From Symploca sp. SIO2C1 (GTDB taxonomy: Bacteria; Cyanobacteriota; Cyanobacteriia; Cyanobacteriales; Coleofasciculaceae): a stretch of DNA of 64,000 bases. The position numbers and the translations under genes were made by a program. Each line of letters starts with the position of its first letter. Position 1 is the first letter of the stretch. The stretch lies in the NCBI GenBank assembly GCA_010692635.1, contig JAAHGL010000005.1, positions 20,130 through 84,129 on the forward strand, given 5' to 3'. This document shows, piece by piece, positions 14,745 through 22,305 of the stretch. The notes under the pieces are model-generated. The model saw nothing but the letters and a program-made list of their open reading frames with translations, made no database searches and was not told the DNA's origin.

Positions 14745-16667
14745 CTATTGAATCAAAATCACTGCCTCTTCAGCTTTAGAGTTCAGCGCCTTCTTCAACT
14801 CCTGTCCAATTCTCTCATTCAACTCCTCAAAAGCCTCATGATTCTCCGTCAACTGTTCCCGAAAAACCTTTTCTAACTCCGGGTTTATTTGCTCACAAAT
14901 AGAATCTAGCTTGTTGTCAGTTAAGACAAAAGGACGACTCCAGCCAGGAATATCTAGCTTAGACTTAATTGCCTCTTGGGTTTTACTGCGAGTTATTTCT
15001 ACTCCCGCTGCAACTACAGAAACACCATAAACCAGTATAATTGGCCAAGTAAAATGACCTGTAAGAATCAGAGCAATTAAACTACCGATAGTACCTCCAC
15101 CGATCACGACATTGAGAATAAATGCTACCGTATCAGCTAGGATAGTATCTCCAATGGATAATTCTGGATTCACCACAGCGGGGTTAATCCCTTCTTCAAA
15201 CCTTAAACTACTTCTGGGTATCTGAAACCTTTGACAAATGGGGTCAGTTTCTGCGGCTAAGTCAGATTGGATTTTACTATTAAACCAAGTAATTGATTGA
15301 TTTTTGATAATTTGCTGCACTCGCTCACTAGTAATCCATTCCTCTGCCTGCTGCTTCATACGATTTTCTAAATTGCCTAAAGTTCGTACTTTGTTATTCC
15401 GCCAGTCTTTCAAGTTAGGTTTAACGGAATTTTCAATTAAACCCTCTGACAAAGGTTTAGTTAAGAGTTCAATTAATTCTGGAATATGTTTGGAAATCAG
15501 TTCTTTGAGCTTACTGGAGTCGAAGCGTTGATTAATTTCAGCTTTAAATGCAGCTGCTCGTAAATCCCATCTTCCTACCCTTGCTAAACCCAAAGCAATA
15601 CACCGTTCCGGTTCCGGATCCGGGCGAACTTGGGACTTAGGTTCCGGGAAGATTTGCTCACAAATTTGACGGGTAAACTGCATACGAGATGCACCACCAG
15701 TCATCAGCACCACCTTTGGGAGAATACCCTCTTGCTCAAGGGTTTCTTTCCCTTCAATTACGGCTTCACTAAAAGCCCCAATCCAACTTTTGCCATTGAG
15801 TTCAACTAAAGGCTGGTTTAAAATCTCTTCCATTATTGCTTTGTTAACTTGGGGTACAAAGTAAATCTGCTCATTAATTGACTCAAAACCCCGTGCAAAG
15901 GATTGGGGATTGCTATAGAGTTGTTCGTTAGAAAAGTAATCTTCTTTGGCTTTGCGGCAGGCAAGTTGGCAACGAGCTTTATGATGGGGATACTCTTCAA
16001 ACACCCATTCCAGTATTTCTTTATCCTCGTGCTTAGCAAAGGTACGGGCAAAAATTGCCTGATCAATTAGGGCGGCTCCCAAGGTGTTACTGCCAAAATC
16101 CATTGGTATTTCATGCAAACTCTTAACTAGGGTAAAATCCGTAGTTGAAGAACCAATATCAACAATCAAGACCGAAGATTTGAGTTTGTCATAGCCCAGT
16201 TTTCCAGCTTCCTTGGCTTGCATGAAAGCAGCTCGTGACTCAGGCACAACGCTAACTAAGGGAATACCGGCTTGATGAGCTAACTTTTGGTATTCTTGGC
16301 GATCGACCACTGACCATCCAGAAGGGCAACCGATAAAAAATTGACTATCTTTTCCCCCTTCAATTTGTTTATTTTCTTTCAAAAGATAGTAACATCTTTC
16401 TAAGAAATGGTGAATTGTTTGTCGATAATTAGCATCATTATCTGGTCTTTGCTTAAAAGCAATTTCCAGTTGAGTCACTCCAACTTGAATTAATGCTTGT
16501 TCCCCCACCAGATAACCCAAATCAGGATGCCAACCTAGGGCAGTAATTTGTACTTTTTTATTATTAATTTCTAACATATCTGGTGGTTCTATACTCTCCA
16601 CTCTCGCCTTAGCTACAGCGGTTTCACCGTGCCCCAAATCAAATCCAATTGTTTCTAGAACTTGCAT
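14745..16667 (-). CDS. Hsp70-family ATPase-like protein with membrane segments
   Basis: A 640-residue ASKHA-fold protein. Phosphate-1 is IGFDLGHGETAVAKA (residues 7-21), phosphate-2 VLIVDIGSSTTDFTL (about 168), and the adenosine motif VVLMTGGASRMQFTRQ (about 325). After about residue 400 the protein is helical rather than a standard substrate-binding domain. Residues about 505-560 hold two hydrophobic segments (ADTVAFILNVVIGGGTIGSL and WPIILVYGVSVVAAGVEI), suggesting a membrane-inserted hairpin as in some dynamin- or Era-like tails. Expected to hydrolyse ATP and act at a membrane; partner unknown. The small membrane-protein gene upstream runs the same way, with a 410-bp repeat-filled spacer. 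Confidence 0.8.
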   Translation of the reverse strand: MQVLETIGFDLGHGETAVAKARVESIEPPDMLEINNKKVQITALGWHPDLGYLVGEQALIQVGVTQLEIAFKQRPDNDANYRQTIHHFLERCYYLLKENKQIEGGKDSQFFIGCPSGWSVVDRQEYQKLAHQAGIPLVSVVPESRAAFMQAKEAGKLGYDKLKSSVLIVDIGSSTTDFTLVKSLHEIPMDFGSNTLGAALIDQAIFARTFAKHEDKEILEWVFEEYPHHKARCQLACRKAKEDYFSNEQLYSNPQSFARGFESINEQIYFVPQVNKAIMEEILNQPLVELNGKSWIGAFSEAVIEGKETLEQEGILPKVVLMTGGASRMQFTRQICEQIFPEPKSQVRPDPEPERCIALGLARVGRWDLRAAAFKAEINQRFDSSKLKELISKHIPELIELLTKPLSEGLIENSVKPNLKDWRNNKVRTLGNLENRMKQQAEEWITSERVQQIIKNQSITWFNSKIQSDLAAETDPICQRFQIPRSSLRFEEGINPAVVNPELSIGDTILADTVAFILNVVIGGGTIGSLIALILTGHFTWPIILVYGVSVVAAGVEITRSKTQEAIKSKLDIPGWSRPFVLTDNKLDSICEQINPELEKVFREQLTENHEAFEELNERIGQELKKALNSKAEEAVILIQ

Positions 16668-16671
16668 AGTA

Positions 16672-16879
16672 TTAATTGCTAATTGCTAATTGTTAATTGT
16701 TAATTGCTAATTGCTAGTTGCTAATTGCTAATTGTTAATTGCTAATTGCTAGTTGCTAATTGTTAATTGCTAATTGCTAGTTGCTAATTGTTAATTGCTA
16801 ATTGCTAGTTGCTAATTGTTAATTGCTAATTGCTAGTTGCTAGTTGCTAGTTGCTAATTGTTAATTGCTAATTGCTAGT
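16672..16879. repeat. TTGCTAA / TTGTTAA / TTGCTAG heptamer array
   Basis: About 29 imperfect heptamers form higher-order runs. They fill the space between an Hsp70-like gene and its upstream neighbour, overlapping where a promoter would be. Confidence 0.92.
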
Positions 16880-16920
16880 TGGGTTCATACATAGTACTTT
16901 ATCTTGCTATCTCCTCCAGC

Positions 16921-17045
16921 AGATGAACGAAATATGAGGTGGGATTTCCTAGCTAAGTATCCAAAAATTATAAGTTCTCTCTTGTCCCTCAGCTCCCTCA
17001 GCTCCCCCAGCTCCCGCAGCTCCCCACCCTTTTTTTCGCTCACCC
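16921..17045 (-). mobile_element. MITE family 1, copy 2 (125 bp, reversed)
   Basis: It ends in TTTTTTTCGCTCACCC on the right and starts AGATGAACGAAA on the left, a slightly worn terminus. It is flanked by the 9-bp direct repeat TCCTCCAGC (16912-16920 and 17046-17054). The core shares CCTAGCTAAGTATCCAAAAA (reverse of copy 1). Confidence 0.9.
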
Positions 17046-17075
17046 TCCTCCAGCTCCCCCAGCTCCCCATCTTTC

Positions 17076-17966
17076 TTAGTCTCTAGCTTCGGAGGAAACT
17101 GGCTCAATAACTCGACCGCGTCGCAACAAGCGATCGCCTTTGAGCAAGGCAGGGGTTATAGTTATATAGTCTTTGGCTTTGGGGTTAATACTTGGCTCAA
17201 AGTCAAAGTATTCACGATTACTTTGAACATCATCTGATTGGTAAGTCTGGGAGTGAATTCCCTGCTCCATTAAAACTTGTGGCAAAAGTTTTGTTAGTTC
17301 AAGTGCCATCTGAGGTTTTTCTAGAAGTGAGGCACCCACTAGTCTTTGCAGAATATTCAATAATTCTGGTAGCTCTTCTATGCCACTAGATTCAAGTGAC
17401 TTTGGGCTTTCTTCCCTGATAGTGACTGCTAAATCGATAGTATTTAAAGCCTCAGCCAGTTTGTCTAGCAAGACTTGGCTATCTACCTGTACAACTACTG
17501 GATGAGCTCCATCTGAATTTTTATCAGTATTTTTGTCAAGTTGAGAGATAACTTCTAATCCGACAAGCAAGGATATAAGTAAAATATCCATCCAAGCGAT
17601 CGGAGCTCTGGGAGCTAATGAGAATAATGAATCTAAGATGCCAAGGCAAATAACTCCCTGTAGCACTTTCAGAACTATACTTTTACTGGAAAATTGCCTA
17701 ACTTGCTTAGAGATTACCTCAGGCTCTAATTCTGATGCCTTTACCTCATTCACCCCAGCCAGAGTAGCAATAGACTGACGCACCGCGTCCAAAAAAAAGG
17801 AAGCTAGACGTACTTGTGCAACACTCAGTTCACCAATGTAACTCTTCTGAAGATGATCGAGTCGGCTTTGTACCAGCCTAACAACTTGCTCTGGGCTAGT
17901 CGTCTGATCAATTGCCGTCTGAAGTTCACCCCGTTCTTTGCTAAAAAGCGTCAATAGTGTTTTCAT
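17076..17966 (-). CDS. Membrane protein of unknown function upstream of an Hsp70-like gene
   Basis: A 296-residue protein. Residues 1-100 are helical and polar, and about 108-152 hold two hydrophobic segments (VLKVLQGVICLGILDSLFSL and WMDILLISLLVGLEVISQL). Residues 160-296 are soluble and acidic, with a basic C-terminal stretch (KGDRLLRRGRVIEP). No family is recognised. It precedes the membrane-tailed Hsp70-like gene on the same strand, so a shared membrane role is possible. A MITE with its target duplication ends 22 bp beyond its stop codon. Confidence 0.65.
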   Translation of the reverse strand: MKTLLTLFSKERGELQTAIDQTTSPEQVVRLVQSRLDHLQKSYIGELSVAQVRLASFFLDAVRQSIATLAGVNEVKASELEPEVISKQVRQFSSKSIVLKVLQGVICLGILDSLFSLAPRAPIAWMDILLISLLVGLEVISQLDKNTDKNSDGAHPVVVQVDSQVLLDKLAEALNTIDLAVTIREESPKSLESSGIEELPELLNILQRLVGASLLEKPQMALELTKLLPQVLMEQGIHSQTYQSDDVQSNREYFDFEPSINPKAKDYITITPALLKGDRLLRRGRVIEPVSSEARD

Positions 17967-18321
17967 TAAGTACAGCCAATCCAGGAGACCAATACTCGAA
18001 GTATGTCACCTTATATTAAATGATTGGAAAGGATACTTCGCTAGAAATTCCTTCCTTAATTTCGCTCACCCCCAGAATTGGGGCTCGGGGGTCTCTTAAA
18101 ACCTTTGTCTGATCACCAATATTTCCAGAAGTAAACTCATCCGGATGAAGTCCTAAAGGCGCTGTATCAAGTAAGTGGTAATAGTGCTGCCTTGGCTGGT
18201 TGCCTCTATCTTACCTTTTTGTAGTCTTTCAGGCTCACAGGAAGTAGGCTCTTAACTTTCTCGCTATGCAGCGTTGCCTGACTGTACAGCATCTTTCTAT
18301 CAGACTTCACTACTCCTGCCG
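17967..18321. other. Divergent intergenic region with a lone MITE terminus
   Basis: It separates two divergent genes and so should contain both promoters. A single family 1 terminus, TTTCGCTCACCC (18060-18071), lies here without a matching left end, so it is a relic or coincidence. The BcsB frame remains open up to a TTG at 18274. Confidence 0.4.
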
Positions 18322-20748
18322 ATGAAACGCTTTTTTCGTAAGTCCAAAGCCCATCTACCCAAACCTATCCGAGTATCGCAGCCGGTGAGAGCTTTTAAGC
18401 GATATTCTTTGTTATTGCTATTAGTACTCAGCTGTGTTGTTCCCATTGGATTGACAAAAACCTTAGCAACTGCTCAGGGTGATTTTCCTCAATCTCCCGA
18501 TTTATCTCCGCCCACAGAGACATTACGAGAAGATAGTACCGAAGAGAGAAAAGAAAGAGCAGCAGGTGCCTTTGTTTTACCAACCTCACCAACAGAAGCT
18601 CCAGCGCTTGATGCTCCTCTAAGTGGTAAGTATATTTTACAATTCAATCGTAGCCCAGTTGTTGGTAGTCGCTTCAGTTTAAAGGGTATCTATGATGAAG
18701 CGCGACTCGGATTTACCCGCCCCCGTGACTGGAAGCTGAAATCAATCAAAGCAGTGATCCACTATCGTCATTCTCCAGCACTTTATGCTACGAGATCGAA
18801 TCTGACGGTTTTGATTAACGGCGCTAGCGTTGGCACAATTCCCCTTAACCTCCAGAAAGGTGAAATCGGTTCTCAGATGTTCGATGTGCCGATATCCCAA
18901 ATTCAAAACTATAACCAAGTTACTATTGCGGCACTACAGAATAACTCCCCCACTTGTACTCAAGACCCCTATGACCCTTCATTGTGGACTGAGATTCTGC
19001 CGGATTCAAAAATTACAATTGACTACGAACCTCAGCCGGTTGCTCTCAATTTCAAGAGCTATCCCTACCCCATCTTTGACGAACTAAGTTTAGATCCCAA
19101 TCAAATCGCTTATTTGTTGCCTGAGAAAATTGATGATAGCTTTCTACAACCGATTACTCGCTTCCAAGCTGCTTTAGGCAGACTAGCTGATTACCGCCCT
19201 TTGGATACCCGCTTAGTCGAAACCGTTGATGACGTGAGTAAGACTGAGCGGTTGGTGATCATCGGGACACCAAAACAGCAGCCAATCCTCAAATCTCTGG
19301 AACTGCCAATGCCTCTAGAAGAAAATAAACTTCTGGATGAGAAGCAAAAGGCATTACCTCCAGATGTTGGGGTTGTAATGTTAACTACTACCCCAGAACA
19401 AACCTCTCCCGTGCTAATAGCAACTGGCAATGGACCCAAAGGTGTCGCCAAAGCTGTACAGTTTTTGGTAAACTCCAAAGACCGCAAGCTCGGTACAGGT
19501 CGGAAAATCTTAGTTGAACAATTAGAAGAAGTAGCTTCCCCTGAGCTCCGGGATTGGCCAAGATACTTGCCAGCTTCAGGAAACTTTAAACTGAGCGACC
19601 TGCTAAATCGCAACAACCAGCCTTATGAGGATATAACAGTTCGGGGTGCTGATTCCCCAGCAATTGAAATTGATTTGCGGGCGTTGCCAGACGATAAGTT
19701 TGCTTCAGGGAACTCCATGACCCTAGAATACAGCTACGGTCCGCAAATTAATGCCAAAACCTCATTAGTGGAAGTAAAGCTTAATGATGTTGCCCTTGTC
19801 GGCAAACGTCTCACTTCCATCAATGGCGGCACTAAAGAAAAACTGAAAGTTGACCTACCAGGAGACTTAATTGAGCCAGACTCCAAAATCAAAGTGGATT
19901 TCCGCCTTGATGCAAGGGAGCGACGTTCCTGTAGCCGGGTGACAGATCAACAACTCTGGGGCACCCTGAATGCCGATACCAGCTTTAAGCTTAATCCCTC
20001 CAACACTGTCCAGCTGCCAGATCTCAAACTACTGCGATACGGTTTCCCCTTTGCGGCTCCTCAGGATCTATCTAAGACAGCGATTGTTTTACCCAAGGAA
20101 CCATCAAAGAGCGATCTGATGACAGCCCTTGAGTTCAGTAAGAGAATGGGAAGGGTAAGCCGAGCAGAATCGGTCAAATTAGCAATTTACACTAATGATT
20201 CTTTCAAATCCTTGCCAGATGAAGAGCGAGATGAGTTACATTTGGTAGGAATCGGTACAAGGGAAAAATTTCCTTTTCCAGAAGCCTTTGCTGGGGATGA
20301 TGGCTTTGAACTAGGAGATGACCAATCGCGCTCCTTTGAGAAAAGTAAGGTGCTGCCATCTCCCGACAACGATGGTGTCATCAAGGAAATTATCTCCCCT
20401 TGGAATGGCGAACGGGTGCTACTGGCTTTGAGTAGTCAGACAAAAAAAGGCTTAGAGCAAGTCCAAGATTTATTACGTCTTGACCCCTTATTCTTCCAAA
20501 TCGAGCAAGACACCGTACTTATCAGTACCAACTCTTCAAATATCAATGCCTATGATCCAAATGCCTATAACCTTGAGTTTTTGCAGCGTTCCCAGAAACG
20601 TGAAGTGGACAAAACACCTGTGTCTCAACAAATTTTCCGATTCCTGGCTGGTAGTTGGTTTATGTTAGGGCCAGCTCTGGTGGCAGCAACCCTTATCCTT
20701 TACGGTATTGTCCAACTATACCTCAAGCGGATTAGCTCCCAAACTTAA
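18322..20748 (+). CDS. BcsB-like cellulose-synthase periplasmic subunit
   Basis: BcsB proteins guide nascent cellulose through the periplasm and are anchored by a C-terminal helix that packs on the BcsA synthase. This 808-residue product has an N-terminal hydrophobic segment (YSLLLLLVLSCVVPIGLTKT), a proline-rich linker, two repeats of a jelly-roll plus alpha/beta module (FTRPRDWKLKSIKAVIHYRH and SCSRVTDQQLWGTL), and a C-terminal membrane helix (WFMLGPALVAATLILYGIVQ). The frame opens at TTG 18274; I prefer ATG 18322 because it puts basic residues directly before the hydrophobic segment. No bcsA-like synthase is in the window, so it acts with one encoded elsewhere or with another polysaccharide synthase. 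Confidence 0.82.
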   Translation: MKRFFRKSKAHLPKPIRVSQPVRAFKRYSLLLLLVLSCVVPIGLTKTLATAQGDFPQSPDLSPPTETLREDSTEERKERAAGAFVLPTSPTEAPALDAPLSGKYILQFNRSPVVGSRFSLKGIYDEARLGFTRPRDWKLKSIKAVIHYRHSPALYATRSNLTVLINGASVGTIPLNLQKGEIGSQMFDVPISQIQNYNQVTIAALQNNSPTCTQDPYDPSLWTEILPDSKITIDYEPQPVALNFKSYPYPIFDELSLDPNQIAYLLPEKIDDSFLQPITRFQAALGRLADYRPLDTRLVETVDDVSKTERLVIIGTPKQQPILKSLELPMPLEENKLLDEKQKALPPDVGVVMLTTTPEQTSPVLIATGNGPKGVAKAVQFLVNSKDRKLGTGRKILVEQLEEVASPELRDWPRYLPASGNFKLSDLLNRNNQPYEDITVRGADSPAIEIDLRALPDDKFASGNSMTLEYSYGPQINAKTSLVEVKLNDVALVGKRLTSINGGTKEKLKVDLPGDLIEPDSKIKVDFRLDARERRSCSRVTDQQLWGTLNADTSFKLNPSNTVQLPDLKLLRYGFPFAAPQDLSKTAIVLPKEPSKSDLMTALEFSKRMGRVSRAESVKLAIYTNDSFKSLPDEERDELHLVGIGTREKFPFPEAFAGDDGFELGDDQSRSFEKSKVLPSPDNDGVIKEIISPWNGERVLLALSSQTKKGLEQVQDLLRLDPLFFQIEQDTVLISTNSSNINAYDPNAYNLEFLQRSQKREVDKTPVSQQIFRFLAGSWFMLGPALVAATLILYGIVQLYLKRISSQT

Positions 20749-21122
20749 TAACAGTTGTTTAACGGTTGGTGACAGAGTAATTGGGGAAACATCCCATTGT
20801 GGCAGAAATACTCTCTCATTGATCCAGTTAAGTTTTCCAGGGTTATTAAATAGCTAATAACTCTGGAGTAACTAAGAATTATTTCCTGAAATTAAATTTA
20901 AATAATATCAACAAAAATCCTAATTATTCTCCGTTTAAAGTTTAAGTATAAGCTTGCAAAATCTTTATTTATTTTTTTGTTTGTTCATCCGGGCTTTGTT
21001 TTTTTTAGAAAAAAAACTGTTAAAATTATAGACAAACAAGTGACCTACTTGTTCATCTATCATCAGACGTAGTTTTTGAGTTATCAGAGGATGCATTTTG
21101 GATAATACAAAGATAGATATAA
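20749..21122. promoter_or_regulatory. AT-rich regulatory region before the PatA-like gene
   Basis: There is no gene here. The region is strongly AT-rich, with poly-T/poly-A tracts (about 20967-21020) and the inverted repeat ACAAGTGACCTACTTGT (about 21036-21052), a possible operator. Specific promoter boxes cannot be assigned with confidence. Confidence 0.4.
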
Positions 21123-22193
21123 ATGAATACCATTTCTATGACTAGCTACAGATCTTCCCAAAGGTTAAACCCGCTCTCGTTATTAGCACAATTATCTAGT
21201 CGTCAGGCTAATGGTTGTTTACAAGTATCTAGTGGCTCTGTTGTTTGGTCAATCTATTTAGAACAGGGAAAACTGATCTATGCCTCAGATTCCGTTGACC
21301 CCTTCGAGCGGCTTGACCGTCACTTGCGTCGCCTCAGCCGTCAAGTTCCTACCCTCGTCAGTGCAGTTAGGGTGCAAGTTCGTCTGATATTTGAATCAGA
21401 TTTGGAGAGTAAGTCTAGTCAAAATCCTGATTACCAAGCAATTTGCTGGTTGGTTAATCAACAGTATCTTAACTCATCTCAGGCAGCAACTCTCATCGAA
21501 GAACTAGCAGAAGAAGTGATCGAGTCCCTTCTAGGGGTTAAAGAAGGAACTTATCAATTAATTGACCAAGACCAAGTTGAGGCACTTCCTAAGTTTTGTA
21601 GACTAGAGCTGCGAACATTGGTTGAACGCTGTTACGAACAGTTGCGACGTAAACAGTCTTCAGCATCAACTACTGTAACTAGTGCACCTTCTAGTAATGC
21701 TTCAGGACAAAATGGCGGTTTACCAAAGCTAGATGCTAATCAAAACAAATTAACAAGCAACAGCCCTACCGCTACTGGAAGTAATCCTAAAATTCCTGGA
21801 CAAAATGATAGAGGTAATACAGCCAAAAGTACCTATAGTATTGCTTGTATTGATGATAGTCCAACTGTGTTAAATGCGATTAACTCATTCTTGGATGATA
21901 AAAGCTTCTCAGTTGTGATGATTAATGACCCAGTCAGGGCTCTAATGCAAGTTGTCCGGATTAAGCCAGACCTAATTTTGCTTGATGTTGAGATGCCAAA
22001 CTTAGATGGCTATGAGTTATGTTCTTTGTTGCGCAAGCATCCATTTTTTAAGACTACCCCAATCATCATGGTAACCGGAAATACAGGTTTTCTAGACCGA
22101 GCAAAAGCCAAACTAGTCAGAGCATCAGGCTATTTGACGAAACCGTTTAACCAATCAGAATTACTCAAGATGGTGTTTAAACACTTGTCGTAG
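21123..22193 (+). CDS. PatA-like response regulator (DUF4388 + REC)
   Basis: A 356-residue protein. Residues about 10-175 form the PatA N-terminal/DUF4388 domain (NPLSLLAQLSSRQANGCLQV, VVWSIYLEQGKLIYASD). A Ser/Asn/Thr-rich linker follows (about 178-235), then a C-terminal receiver domain. The receiver keeps the phosphorylation site: D244/D245, phospho-acceptor D288 (LLDVEMPNLDG) and K340 (YLTKPF). Such regulators usually head chemotaxis-like operons for phototaxis and pili, followed by CheY, CheW, MCP and CheA genes; none is here, so this is an orphan. Stand-alone copies may be targets of a distant kinase. Confidence 0.9.
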   Translation: MNTISMTSYRSSQRLNPLSLLAQLSSRQANGCLQVSSGSVVWSIYLEQGKLIYASDSVDPFERLDRHLRRLSRQVPTLVSAVRVQVRLIFESDLESKSSQNPDYQAICWLVNQQYLNSSQAATLIEELAEEVIESLLGVKEGTYQLIDQDQVEALPKFCRLELRTLVERCYEQLRRKQSSASTTVTSAPSSNASGQNGGLPKLDANQNKLTSNSPTATGSNPKIPGQNDRGNTAKSTYSIACIDDSPTVLNAINSFLDDKSFSVVMINDPVRALMQVVRIKPDLILLDVEMPNLDGYELCSLLRKHPFFKTTPIIMVTGNTGFLDRAKAKLVRASGYLTKPFNQSELLKMVFKHLS

Positions 22194-22221
22194 ATTTGTT
22201 GAGACAAAAAAATATGTTAGT

Positions 22222-22256
22222 TACAGCAATCAGCTGTCAGCAATCAGCTGTCAGCA
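22222..22256. repeat. AATCAGCTGTCAGC tandem repeat
   Basis: Two to three tandem copies of a 14-mer (two heptamers: AATCAGC and TGTCAGC) lie in the spacer between two convergent genes. Confidence 0.8.
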
Positions 22257-22305
22257 CAAGTATTGCTGATTAGAGCTTTAACCATCTTCACCTAAAACCT
22301 AAAAC

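Noticed and set aside
18060..18071. A further family 1 MITE
   Set aside because: Only one terminus (TTTCGCTCACCC) is present; no matching left end or 9-bp duplicate could be found.
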